Origin: Haemaphysalis longicornis
Lineage: Eukaryota > Arthropoda > Arachnida > Ixodida > Ixodidae
Direction: 5' to 3'
DNA length: 64,000 nt
NCBI GenBank assembly: GCA_013339765.2
Contig: CM023457.1
Location: forward strand, 45,372,144 to 45,436,143
Below the pieces are notes generated by a model. The model did no database searches. It had not been told where the DNA came from and saw nothing but the letters and a program-made list of their open reading frames with translations. Below, piece after piece: positions 1-10,255 of the stretch. Numbering within the stretch: position 1 is the first letter of the stretch; the number at the start of each line of letters is the position of its first letter. The translations under genes and the position numbers were made by a program.

Positions 1-570
1 AAAATGGGTCGTTAGCCGAAATATAGAGCCTGGTATGACCTCTAAGGGGTAGCGGAAAAAAAGTACCACGAGCCATCCCTAACCGCAGCAATGCAGTGAC
101 GTCATACTGCTTGGATCTGTATTAAAGTAAAGCTTTATACTTCTACCAGCCAACAGTTCTTTCATGGCGTGCGGGACAACAAACTCCCAACGTGGCGGAG
201 GCGGTGGCGGCGGAGTGTTTGGGGGGAGGATTTCACCCGCGGAGCAAACTGTAGATGGCGCGGCCAATTTACCTAGCGTTCCCAGCGCTGAAGTGCCTGC
301 TCGCCGGCGGCGGCATCCACGGTACGGCTTTGTTAGAGTTACTGTATATACAGGAACTCTAGGCTTTGTCGTCTGCTTTAGCGACGTTTGTTTTTGGCCT
401 GTTTTGGCGCAGCTTCTCGTCCATTGCGCGCTGCCGTCGCATGGCTTGATTAACTTGTTCGACAGCCCCTCCACGGTAACCCGCACCCGATGGAAGTAAG
501 TGGTCGTACGGCAAAAATAAGTTAAGTATTGGTTTGCAGGGCGGGAAAACAAAGTGTACTAACCACATAC
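1..570. other. GC-rich stretch, no recognised gene
   Basis: Open frames exist on both strands (about 79-552 minus and 164-499 plus) but neither protein is recognisable. Their low-complexity parts come from a (GGC/GGT)-rich run near 188-222, so the open frames probably reflect base composition. The stretch also holds the near-palindrome at 334-361. It may be part of a dispersed repeat; this cannot be decided from one copy. Confidence 0.3.
334..361. repeat. 28-bp near-perfect palindrome
   Basis: The centre CTGTATATACAG is a perfect 12-bp palindrome. It is flanked by TAGAGTT on the left and AACTCTA on the right, with one mismatched pair between centre and flanks. Palindromes of this form can mark fused or abutting terminal inverted repeats of a DNA transposon. 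No second copy was seen in the window. Confidence 0.55.
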
Positions 571-1590
571 AGACATTTGGCAGCTAGAGAAACGCCACCT
601 TTCGCGCACTGCTTACCACGAATGGGACTCAGTTTTCTAAATGAGGGAATACCTATGAGGTATTATAAAAGGCGAAAGGAGCAACTGGTTCTGATAAATA
701 GCGATTAAAACGTTCCCTCACCTTTCTCGCGATCCTCAAACTTGCTAAACTAACTAATTTACATCGATATAAATGGGAATAACTAAGCTCACACGCCGAA
801 TTGTTTCGGTGTCTGCGCTTGTGTCGCACGGGGGTGTAGCCCCAAGCTAGCACATCAGGATCGCTAGGTTCCGCTGTCTCACCCTTCGAAAGACGCTCCT
901 CTCCGTTTTCTTTCTCCTGACTTACGGCCGGTGTATAGCGGTGGCGTCCACCGCTCTAGCCCGCCAGTGGCCAAAGCTGCTGCTACGTTCGTCATGCCGC
1001 CCCCGTGAATTCCAGTCAACGGCTGGCACAATGTCTGGTTTTCTCACTTTTTTTAGAACTACGTGTGTGAATTCAAGTGACGGGGCATTGGCAATTATTG
1101 CGAGTGTCGTTTAAAGCGTGGATTGGAACCAATTTTTTATGGTGTTTTACTGTGAAACACACTGACCTTCAGCCATTTTATTGTTTATGCCGACTTTATT
1201 GATTGCTCACTAACAGGTTTATTAGGTTATACATGATAGCAATAACCCAAGGAATGACCAGGGAGTTGTGATAGCCCTTTCATCAAAATGCAGAGATGTT
1301 GGGAGGAGGCGATATTTTCGAACGCAGTTTCCTAGACAAAATGAGTGGAAATAGGTAGTATAAAGCTCACAACGTGGCCTCGCGTTCGAGACTTTATTTT
1401 GATGCTACAATTGGGCAATATTTGGTGCTCAATTTAGTATCTCTTTTGAGGAGTTTTTTTTGTGCACAGAAAGAGCGGGGGCGTTTTGAAAGATGACGGG
1501 ACATCTGTTTTAAGGGCTACATCCCAGTTATGTTTTTGCTGTAACGCAGCAACATGTAGTGTAAACAAAAAATAATGTTTGGAAGTTACG
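571..1590. other. no recognisable feature
   Basis: AT-rich unique-looking sequence. Only short ORFs without recognisable domains are present, and I see no repeat or RNA gene. Confidence 0.4.
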
Positions 1591-1591
1591 G

Positions 1592-1676
1592 ACGTTTGCG
1601 AAGAAGTTTCCGTTTGCGATGAAGTTACGAAGTTTGCGAAGAAGTTTGCGAAGTTTGCGAAGAAGTTTGCGAAAAG
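1592..1676 (+). repeat. minisatellite based on GCGAAGAAGTTT
   Basis: The stretch is built from imperfect tandem copies of a 12-bp unit (GCGAAGAAGTTT) mixed with a 9-bp variant (GCGAAGTTT). All units are multiples of three, so one frame stays open and reads Phe-Ala-Lys-Lys repeats. It lies about 130 bp upstream of the GIY-YIG ORF, but nothing shows it is coding. Confidence 0.75.
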
Positions 1677-1808
1677 TGTTGGCAGTATTTGCGTACAACT
1701 AGGTTCGTTATTTAAACATGCAAGAATTACGAGCGTTGCATGCTCTCAAATCTTTTCTCGCAGGTGCCTACAATTCTCTCTACACTCCACAGTAGCTTCG
1801 CATTGAAG

Positions 1809-2432
1809 ATGTCTGCGTCCAGGCCACAAAGTAATCCTCCAGACACGGAGCACGGAGCATCAAAAGCGGCCCGGGATCTACGCACGTCAGCTTGGCTTGC
1901 CAACTGCGAGAGTTTTCAGATACCACCAATTTTTCCCGAAGTTGACCCTTGGGCGAATAAGATGAGTCCATCACAGGCTGAGAGGCTAATTAAGGCTTGG
2001 CAAAATCTTTCCGACGAGCAGGATGTGCAAACCTGTAGAAAGAAGCACAAACAACCATCTGTAAGCTGCAGAGTGGGGGTTGTATACATGATCCCTCTAT
2101 GCTGCGGGAAAAACTACGTTGGACAAACTAAGAATTGTGTAAATGATCGCCTTAACGAACACAAGAATGCGGTGATAAGGAACAAATCCGGGAATCTGGC
2201 CACTCACTGCAATCGTTCGTGCAAACCAAATTTTACCCAGTGCATTATCATAGCAATGAGTGAAGAGAAACTCAGAAGGGAAATCATTGAGTCTTGGGTA
2301 ATAATACAACTGGGGGAGGCTTGCGTGAATGCGCCATCAATTAAACTGACTTGCAAAAGTATGAAATTATTGAACTCGGCTTGGAAGAAATATGCTTGGT
2401 TTTTTCGCAGTTTTAAGTGCGATGTTTTCTGA
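1809..2432 (+). CDS. GIY-YIG endonuclease domain protein, Penelope-like element type
   Basis: Intact ORF of 207 codons from the ATG at 1809. The frame stays open upstream to 1740, across possible 3' splice sites ending at 1763 and 1792, so the true first exon may be elsewhere. A GIY-YIG nuclease domain spans about residues 89-165: VVY (91-93), YVG (103-105), Arg114 and His118 in NDRLNEH, and Glu158/161 in REIIES, matching the catalytic layout of the family. It is preceded by the CRKKHK-type Cys/basic segment (76-81) and followed by Cys/His positions as in the C-terminal nuclease of Penelope-like retroelements. Residues 1-75 are not recognised and no reverse transcriptase lies upstream, so this is either a 5'-truncated element or a solo nuclease gene. 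No frameshift or stop interrupts it, unlike most elements in this window. Penelope-like relationship is inferred from motif layout only. Confidence 0.6.
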   Translation: MSASRPQSNPPDTEHGASKAARDLRTSAWLANCESFQIPPIFPEVDPWANKMSPSQAERLIKAWQNLSDEQDVQTCRKKHKQPSVSCRVGVVYMIPLCCGKNYVGQTKNCVNDRLNEHKNAVIRNKSGNLATHCNRSCKPNFTQCIIIAMSEEKLRREIIESWVIIQLGEACVNAPSIKLTCKSMKLLNSAWKKYAWFFRSFKCDVF

Positions 2433-3340
2433 CGGCAACGCCCCGGTTAGAATTGCAGGACAAAAGAAGACCTTGAGAATTCAGGATTCAATTTAATGGC
2501 TTTGCAGCATGATTACTTCACACCGAATGTCTGGCTCCTCCAGCGATCCGACTAATTTATATTTTTACCCAGCTGCCGTATAAAAAACATGCAAGAAAAA
2601 TATGTATGTTCAAATAAGCCTTTTTGACACGATTGCATCTTTTTTAATGAAATTAATGCCAACGACAATTAACTAGCGTTAAGTTCAGCATTAGGCAAAG
2701 CGGTTTCTTGGAGTCAAATGCATGGCATGGAACTCAACAAAAATAAATCAGTTTTTCATCTTTTCACGAAATAGAAACCCCCACTTGAATTTCCTTATCT
2801 ATGACCGCCCATAAAACGTGTAAGTGAATAAAAATATCTCAGCGTAACGTTAACCGCCAACTTAAGTTGCAACGCTCATATTGACAATGTATGCACTGCC
2901 GCCTTCCGTAAACTTTGCATTATGAGTCCCAAGCTTAAGAATGCTTCCTTGCAACTCCTACACTTTAGTAACAAGACCAAAACTTGAATGCGCTTGCATA
3001 ACTTGAGATTCACACACAAAAATGTGCCTTGAGGGAAAGAAATGGTATTCGAACAGTAAAGTGCTGACAAATCATTTCCCCTGATATTTCTTTATCAACA
3101 AGTGTACCGAAAACTGTCACTAGATTCCAGCCACCACATTAGCCCCTGACACCGCGGCGGCGTGGTGGTCATTCCCTTGCTATTGCTTTCGTTTTATATT
3201 TCGCCAGAACAAATCTTTTAAAATTTTCGTTTTTTTCTGCGAAGTTTTCAGACTGAAACAATTTACTTTTTGACGCCCATCCACTCGACGGATTCCACTG
3301 ACGCACCAGTTTATTTAACGACGTAGCAATGATTTGCTTT
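2433..3340. other. no recognisable gene; possible 3' region of the GIY-YIG ORF
   Basis: AT-rich sequence. AATAAA-type signals occur near 2741 and 2828 and could serve the upstream ORF, but this is not supported further. No domains, RNA genes or repeats recognised. Confidence 0.3.
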
Positions 3341-3590
3341 TATCCTGTTCATTGTTTTATGGTTTGATTCATTGGATCCTTTTGTGTTATTTCTCTCCCA
3401 ATTTTCTCTTTGATTGGTGGATTTTCTTTTATTGTGTGCCCGTTTTTTACCCGTTTTAACTTACATGTTTGGTGTAACATCAAGCCTTATTTATACCATT
3501 TCTTTATTCATTATTGAGAACAAGCTTTCCTCCCTCCTGCTTGAGATTCATGCCTGCAGTGCTCTGTAAACAAAATAAATGAATACGCGC
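3341..3590 (+). mobile_element. possible 3' end of a CR1/L2-like LINE
   Basis: A T-rich stretch is followed by CCTCCCTCCTGCTTGAG, then GCCTGCAGTGCTCTGTAAA and AATAAATGAA. This order (T-rich 3' UTR, short conserved block, A-rich tail) resembles the 3' ends of tick CR1/L2-like LINEs such as the one at 11735-12160. There is no coding remnant, so the call is weak. Confidence 0.3.
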
Positions 3591-3599
3591 ACAATGAAA

Positions 3600-4835
3600 C
3601 ATTAGGTAAAAATATCAAAAAAATAACACGGGTACAATAAAACACGTTCTAGCAAAGATAGTTTTTTGCAAGGAGGACAAGAGAAAAGATTCTAAAACCT
3701 TATAATTTTATTGTATTTTCCTGGCTGTTCCAAATCAAAACCGGAAAATTGCTTATGAATTGGAAGATTTCTTTTCTTTCTTGCAGACAGTCAAGCAGCC
3801 TGGCCACCTTTGTGTGAAACTCATATATTTCAAACAAGCACATTTTCTCTCCTATATTTAGTACTATTTGAGCATACTGTTGCAAGCTATTGCTTTATTG
3901 TTGACGCAGTTTGAACGGAATGTGCTATAACATTTTACTTCTTATGGTTACTCTGCTACCTGAAGTAATGAAGTTTCATTTTTCATTTTGCAATGTTCGC
4001 CGTTGGAAGGCACTGCTGCTGTCATTGGTATTCAGGGGGGTGCGTACGTAGTCAGTTGTTCTGCCCGGAACCTGTGTTTGTTGTGTGAAAAACGGAGAGC
4101 CAAATAAAATGAAGGGAAATAAATGCAACGAATCATTGCGTGTGGGAATATTGCACTTGCCGCGTGTCTCTCCTCATCCAATTTAATTCCGCAAACACAG
4201 CCGCTTTGGGGTCAAGTGGTTTTCCGCCAATAAACAGCCGTACTAAGCATCATGATGACCGATACTTTATGATTTAGGCAACCAAAGAAAACTGGCTTTA
4301 ATCAACTCTTTCAATAAATACCTCCAGAAAAGTGCTATTAGTCTGCAAAGTTAGATAAAGCTCAATATATTGCGTAAAAGGCAAGAGCGAATATTCTGCG
4401 AACGCTAATCACAGTTGTACACTTCAGCTCTAGGGTGGATGAAACGCGTGCCAGCAGGCTGCAGTCGAAGAAAACTGTGCTCAGTTGAGTACTCATAATT
4501 TCATTCAGGTTGGATTCCGAATAAAAGCAAGCTTCAATAGATAGAAGAGTAAAATGCAGTAATATAAAGCAAAGATATCAGAAATAAAAATCAGGCGACA
4601 AAAACTTCTTTGGACGCAGATGATTAGAGATGCTTAAGTGATCCGTAATTTTGCATACAAGGTACTAAATGGAGGCCACGATTTGTTTTTCTGCTTCAGT
4701 AGTTACAGTCGTTGAACGACACCCGCCTTTGCCGTATAACGCGGGCGGTAGTGCTGTAAAATTATTAGCGACGACAGTGCCAACGGTGGAGTGCCCTTTT
4801 CGTGTGCTGGGCCGGAAGAGCTTCGTGCCCATAAG
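3600..4835. other. no recognisable feature
   Basis: No domain, repeat array or RNA gene recognised. A small minus-strand frame (3700-3885) and overlapping frames near 4665-4835 have no recognisable content. Confidence 0.4.
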
Positions 4836-4837
4836 GA

Positions 4838-4912
4838 AGCAAGCACGCAACAAACAAGCAAGCAAGCAAACAAACAAACAAACAAACGAACGAACAAACA
4901 AACAAACAAGCG
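4838..4912. repeat. tetranucleotide microsatellite (AAAC/AAGC/AACG)
   Basis: Tandem run of 4-bp units: AAGC copies, then AAAC copies, AACG copies and again AAAC. The interruptions suggest an old array that has accumulated substitutions. Confidence 0.9.
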
Positions 4913-5636
4913 GAAGGACACAAACTCTACGGATCGCCTCGCCCTTCAAAGAGACGCGGAGCTTGGGGGTTGTGCTGAAGCGTGGATGACTACCGCCACC
5001 TCGGGGAGGCGGAGAAAACTAGCCGTGCACGTCGATGGAGCGCGGGAAAATACAGGGAAGTATTTTCGTTGACGCATAACAAACATGCACAAAACCCAAT
5101 CCATGCGCAAGTTCCCAGTAAAAAAATTTACCGCCCGAATTCTCACTTTGCTTCAATTGTCCACAGACAATAGTCCGCCGTCACACCTGCCACGTAAGTT
5201 CCTCTCCAGTCACCTCTCACGCTGTTCCCGTCCCGTCTCGCTCAATAGCGGAGAAGGTTTGCTCAAGTCAATTCAAATTTTTCACGCTCCCGCCATCATT
5301 TGGGACCTTTCGTTACTTTTGGACTTGAAATGATATCATAAGGTCTCCGTTTTGGCGCTAGCTGGTTTTGTATTTGTGGGTCAAAATCTTTCTTTCAATG
5401 CGTCTTTTCTATTTGCTCTCCCAAATACTAGGCGCATGCCTATTTTCAATTAAAAAAGCAGTGATGTATTGATAGTTTGCCTGGAAATATGCCGTATGTC
5501 ATCTTTTTGATTAAAAGTGTTGGCAGGTGTGAAGTGAGGGACCGGATTTAGTTGCCTAGAAACGTTTCGCCTAGATAAACTTCACGTTACCGAATTAACT
5601 TACCTTTTGACCGGGTGGTGGAATTGAAGAATATAC
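4913..5636. other. no recognisable gene
   Basis: Short unrecognised frames on both strands. The part next to 5637 would be expected to hold the 3' region of the minus-strand LINE, but I see no coding remnant there. Confidence 0.35.
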
Positions 5637-5732
5637 GTACATACATACATGCATAACTACCTACATACATACATACATACATACATACATACATACATAC
5701 ATACATACATACATACATACATACATACATAC
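5637..5732. repeat. (TACA)n microsatellite
   Basis: Long, mostly perfect TACA/CATA array with a few interruptions near its left end. It abuts the reverse transcriptase remnant of the LINE at 5740-7690 directly, downstream in that element's orientation, and may have expanded within the element or at its truncation point. Confidence 0.95.
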
Positions 5733-5739
5733 GATCAAT

Positions 5740-7690
5740 GCGCAATGTTTTACATTTGGTAGTGTTAAGGTCCGTAAGCCATGTGTTGTACCAGTTCAAA
5801 ATTGCGTTCATGCTACTCAGCATAATGTTAATGTCCACCTATAATGTGAATCAGCATAATGTTAAAAGTCGACCTAAAACTGCAACCTGAGGGACGCCGG
5901 AACGAACAGTAGTAAAAGAAGAATTCAAATTGTTAGCAGTAACAAACTGTGTTCGGTTGCAAAGAAAGTGTTCAAGCCATGCTTAGATTTAGTTTGCTCA
6001 ATTTTGAAGGTAATAGCTTGCGTGGTACTCAAAAGCTTTGCAAAAATTGGGAAAAATACAATCTGCCAGCGAAGAACGGTTAATGATGATGTGATAAAGA
6101 ACGGTTGTGATGATGTGATAAAGAAGAACGGTTAATGATGATGTGATAAAGGGAATAAGTTGGGTTTTATAGGAGAAGGTTCTACGGAAGCCATGTTGGG
6201 CGCTGGAAAAAAAGTTAGATTCAAGAACATTTACAAAAACATGCTCTCCAGTATTTTGCAAGGAATGCTAGTCAGAAATATTGAGCTAACTTGAAAGATG
6301 AATTCCTCCTACCCGACTTAAGGATTGCCACCACCTTCCCGACCTTCTAGTACTCAGGTAGAGTGGGGGCGTCAATAGGTCGCTGGAAAATGTTTGTCAA
6401 AAAGAACGACAATAAAATTTATAACCTTTTAAAAATTCGTGGTAACTAAATAAACACCAGGGCTTCAGGAAGCCTTTAAATCTTCAATCATTTTTTTATT
6501 ATGTGAAATTGGATAATTAGCGGTTCAATTTGCACGTACTCATAAGTTGGTATGTTTGGAATCGCATTGTTGGAAGCAGAAATAAAAGAATTACTACAAA
6601 AAACATCATTTAAAGGCCTGGACATATTAGATCAGATATATCAGAGACAAGCGAGCCGTCTGGAACAAGCAGAATAATTAAATGACGAGTGTTAGGTTTA
6701 ATGAGGCAACATAGGTTATTCGGCTCGTTTAACGGCGTGTTGGATAAAATGTCTTGGGAGAAGTGCTTTTTTGCTTCTTTAGCATTGGACACAGGAAAGG
6801 TTAGCCGCCTTCAAAGCATCCCATCTGGCATCAGAAGAAGAATGTTTTAGGGCCCAGTGCAGGCATTTTTTCTTGTTAGAGAGACGTTATAAATACGTTG
6901 CGTACTATAGTTCTCGCGCATGGATGAAATGAATCGGAATGGAACGTATTCGTTGATTAAATGGTTCACCAAGGCAGAGGAAAATGGAGAGTTTGTGCCT
7001 AATTGTATGGAAATAAGTTGTGTTCTCGCGATTTCGTTCGGTTCTTTTTTCGGTTTTTATTATAATCATCAGTATGTCAGAACTAAGTGATAAATGGCCA
7101 CTCATGGTTGGTAAATGAGGTTATACTGATGTAGTGTCTGGGTGGAAAGTAAGTATAAAATCTAGAACATTAGCAAAGTTGTTCGCTTTCCGAATTGGAT
7201 CGGTAACAGGCTGTGTAAGTAAAAAAAATGAGAAGGGGTTAGCAAATTACGATTGGTCCAGTGGGAAGCCAGGTGCCACGTGACAATGGTGTTTAGCACG
7301 TCATGCAGCTCGAAAACTAAATTAGGTGGGTGGTTAAGGGGCCGATAACACCTCCCGACAACAGTTGACTGTTGCCCAAGTTTCAAGAATGCCCATACAC
7401 GATCGCGCTCAGCACATAAGTTGATCGGTTAATTTATGATGGTTTTGTTTATGGCTACAAGAACGCCAGCGCGCAGTCGCAAAGTGCGGTCACAGCGGTA
7501 AGTGGTAAACCGAGATGGATTGTTGCAAAGGTCAGCGTCATGCACGTTTGAGTGCGACCAAGTTTATGTTACTGAAATTATGCAAGCGGTGCACGTTTCA
7601 ACAAAAGAAATAAATGCATCTCGTTTATTAACAATACTCCTAACATTTCTACGTAATGTAGTAGTCATGGGTGATAGCGCACCACGTCCT
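5740..7690 (-). pseudogene. degenerate CR1/L2-like LINE, endonuclease and reverse transcriptase
   Basis: Read on the minus strand from 7690 down, broken frames give an almost continuous ORF2. The APE-type endonuclease start (NVRSIVNKRDAF) is near 7655; YRCDRTLRLRAGVLVAI is near 7480; CYRPLNHPPNLVFELHDVL is near 7350; and LDFILTFHPDTTSV is near 7150, close to the end of the nuclease. A linker (SNAKEAKKHF) lies near 6790. The RT follows, with KVGKVVAILKSGRRNS near 6320, AQHGFRRTFS near 6200, SGVPQ near 5910 and LNTTKCKTLRI near 5770. These are hallmarks of CR1/L2-like non-LTR elements. Several stops and frameshifts, plus an internal tandem duplication at 6072-6150, make it dead. The 3' end of ORF2 is missing beside the TACA array. 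Confidence 0.85.
6072..6150 (-). repeat. three-copy tandem duplication inside the LINE
   Basis: Three consecutive copies of a roughly 24-27-bp unit containing GATGATGTGATAAAG. The duplication is inside the RT region and expands it locally, so it arose after insertion or in a dead copy. Confidence 0.8.
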
Positions 7691-8030
7691 CTTGTGTTTC
7701 CACATGTGGTCCGAGATTTCAACCTTTGTGACACACTTTCCGTTGCGTGTGCTTTGTTAGATGCGCGTGCTTCAGGAACTGAGTGCGCGGATTCTAGTAT
7801 GGTTTCATTTCGGGAATTGTAGACGCATCATTTTTTACCAACAATGAACATGTTATGTCGAAAAAATACTCTGGTGCATTTCGTAAGTTTTTGGCGATAT
7901 CCATAAACTTTCATCTTTCTTGGTGAGTAGTCGGTGTGTAGTTTTTCATATGCTTATACTGTTTTCTTTTAATTTCATCTCAGCGCTAACATCTGGCTTT
8001 TTGCTTTGAAAGGCAATAACTGAATGATGA
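7691..8030. other. possible 5' part of the LINE; otherwise unassigned
   Basis: The plus-strand frame at 7502-7822 is a shadow of the minus-strand endonuclease for most of its length. Beyond about 7690 I cannot match the LINE with confidence, and nothing else is recognised up to the SINE. Confidence 0.3.
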
Positions 8031-8032
8031 TG

Positions 8033-8231
8033 GGGCGCGGGTTCCATTTCCGGCCGCGGCGGCCGCTTTTCTGGTCGACGCGAAAAGCAAGAACGCCCAT
8101 GTGCTCGAGATTTCCGCGCATGTGAAAGATAAATTCGGTTAAAATAAATCCGGAGACGTCCATTACGGTGCGCTTCCAGGCCGGTGTATCGTCGGGGCGT
8201 TAAACCTCATATTCAATCAATCAACCAATCA
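8033..8231 (+). mobile_element. tRNA-derived SINE (Ruka-like), 5'-truncated
   Basis: Begins within a degenerate B box (GGTTCCATTTC), followed by the diagnostic GCGGCCGC block, the region around AACGCCCATGTG, and the conserved 3' part ending in GGCGTTAAACCTC with a (TCAA) tail. The A-box half of the tRNA head is missing. Same family as the copies at 12369, 14097 and 30751. Confidence 0.8.
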
Positions 8232-8239
8232 AGATACTT

Positions 8240-8820
8240 ATGACGGGGAGGCATTTTGAACGGAGAAAGTGCCGATACGGTCACCGCTCTATATTTCATG
8301 CGGGGACAATTCAAGGGACTCTGCAACACTCTTTTCAACTTAATCTACATCCTAAAGCTATCAGAACGTCGTCAACAAACACACCAGCTACATAAACTAG
8401 TGGGTGCAAAGTACCTGAGCCAAAAATCACTGCTGTAGGCCAATCAGATGACTTGGAAATTCGTACAAAAGATTTTTCCCTCTTTGCCGAGTCTTGGCGT
8501 TTTTTGAGCGCTCGAATTGCGTCATTACAGCAACGTTGCGGCTATTGGCCGCTTCCCTTCTGTTGCCGCAACTGACGCATTCGATAGCTACTATAGAAAA
8601 AAGCCACAAAGTAAAGCAGAAACGGAAGGTGGATAGTTTTGTTGCGACGAAAAAATAACGCCGTGCCGCTCCGGGCTGTTGATAGCTATTGCATTGATAA
8701 TGCTTCCAGACGCGAAGTAAAGAGTGAAAGCGCTTATCAAAGATGGTGCAGTTTTCCTTTCACTGTCGCGTGCTGTTGCCTCTGAGAACACAGAACTGCA
8801 TTTACTGCGGAGCAGTATGT
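8240..8820. other. no recognisable feature
   Basis: Short unrecognised frames only. Confidence 0.35.
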
Positions 8821-9010
8821 GTCTATCCCCCCCCCCCCCCCCTCCTGTTTTCATTCCGGTGAGGCCGCTTTACTCGGTGCCACTCCGGGCTTCTCGCCCA
8901 CGCCTCGACCCATCTTTTTCCAATGTTACTCCCCTCACCACTACCGATGCCTCTTTCATAAGCTCCGCAATCACCTGACAACGGCGGCAGCGCCATTATC
9001 AGATGATTAC
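8821..9010 (+). repeat. dispersed repeat, copy 1, with poly-C run
   Basis: A poly-C run at about 8826-8842 precedes a roughly 165-bp stretch that matches 57777-57945 at diverged but clear level. Shared blocks include TTCCGGTGAGGCCGCT versus CTCCGGTAAAGCCGCT, GATGCCTCTTTCA and GCGCCATTATCAG. The family is unknown; it is non-coding as far as I can see. Confidence 0.65.
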
Positions 9011-9119
9011 TGAAAATCAACGGAAGCCCGAATGGGCGTAAAAAGGACTAAACGCTGCCGCCGCCGAACATGTAGCCGCCGTCGTCGCCAGCTCAAAGGC
9101 CACCTCACCGAGTATAGCT

Positions 9120-9455
9120 GGGAATCCCTCCCGGATGAAGAGCAATTTGTCCGGTTGGAACGCCGGCGTGAGCCCATTATTCCTCAGCTTCAAAGGCTTT
9201 CCGAGTAACATTTTCTCGCGTGTATTTCACGGCTTATTAGGCGCCCGTCACCGGTTGCCGGTTTATGCGTGCACGGGGTTCCGATGAAAGGAGAGGGGCG
9301 GGAACGTGCAGAAGGGCTTCGTGACGCTACCGTTGTCATGCCCGTTGTGCTGGTGGGAGATTTAAACCTCGAAGTCTTATGGCTCAATGCGCCTTGTTAG
9401 CTGTCTTCAGTAATCGAGCGATCTGTTACTGTGTTACACAGGAAGTAAGATGCCT
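9120..9455 (+). repeat. diverged duplicated unit, copy 1, nuclease-like motif
   Basis: Shows the same order of blocks as 9912-10200: a GAATCCCTCCCGGATGAAG-like block, a CGGTTGCCGGTTTATGCGTG block, a PVVLVGDLN-type peptide (near 9329-9355) and a GTGTTACACAGG block. The peptide resembles the metal-binding GDFN core of endonuclease/exonuclease/phosphatase proteins, which occurs in LINE and some Helitron-like proteins. The reading frame is not maintained across the unit, so this is probably a decayed element. Confidence 0.5.
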
Positions 9456-9654
9456 ACGAAGGAGGGAGGGAAACGGAGAGAGGGAGAGAGAGAACTGTAT
9501 TTTGGAAGAGTCTGGCTTATAGAGGTCTGGTGACCGACAGCTGCAGCTTGCCGGTGTCCTCGGCCGCTGGTTCCCTTAGGTTCTTCCGAACCTGCAGGTC
9601 TGAGCTGCCCAGCACCTCCTCCAGCCACATGTTGGCCCGTTTGAACAGTCACGA

Positions 9655-10255
9655 TGTCAGCCGCGTGGGCGAAACCCCACAAGGAACACATTGGTGCACT
9701 GTGAATGCAAATATGTCCGTTAGAATAAAGCTCGCATCCTTCTTGGTTTTAACGTTGTACGGGACGGATGCATGCATCGTTCCCTCGGAGAACGAACAGG
9801 AGGAATTAAAGGAGCGCCGGTCTGAACAGCAGCGCGAATGGGCTCGAAAACAACGTAAAGCCGCTGCCCCAACCGTTGCCGCCTCAAGTTCCAGGTCGTC
9901 GAGTAGCTGCGAATACCTCCCGAATGAACAGCAACTTGCCCGCTTGGAACCGCGACGTGAGCAAATATAATCCTTAGGCGCACATAACCGGTGGCCGGTT
10001 TATGCGTGCACGTGTTGGGAGCGGAGGGGGGGGGGCGTGTACGCGCAGCTATAGGTTTCATGCCCTCATTGATAAAATGTCCGTTGTGCTGACGGGACGT
10101 ATAAGCGTGGACGTAAAACGGTTCGCTGCGACTTGTCCGGTGGCCTCAGTGGCCGAGCGGATCGGGTTGGTGTGTTACACAAACAAGATGTCTACGACTT
10201 GGGGGAGAGAGCTCCATGTTTGTCCGCTAGAATAAAGCTCGCGTCCTTCCACGTT
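9655..10255 (+). repeat. diverged duplicated unit, copy 2
   Basis: A frame from 9530 to 9970 encodes a Glu/Arg/Gln-rich segment ending in EYLPNEQQLARLEPRREQ, which matches ESLPDEEQFVRLERRREP of copy 1. Downstream at about 10078-10115 the peptide SVVLTGRISVDVK corresponds to the PVVLVGDLN block. Both ends carry a TAGAATAAAGCTCGC block (near 9720 and 10208), so more than one partial copy lies head to tail here. Family unassigned. Confidence 0.5.

Noticed and set aside
164..499. Open frames on both strands in the GC-rich leader
   Set aside because: Their sequence is dominated by a simple GGC/GGT run and they overlap antisense; no recognisable domain.
1579..1806. 75-codon frame with Phe-Ala-Lys-Lys repeats
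   Set aside because: It is the translation of a minisatellite whose units are multiples of three; no independent coding evidence.
5587..5838. Frame with Met-Tyr-Val-Cys repeats
   Set aside because: Translation of the TACA microsatellite joined to a decayed LINE RT; not a gene.
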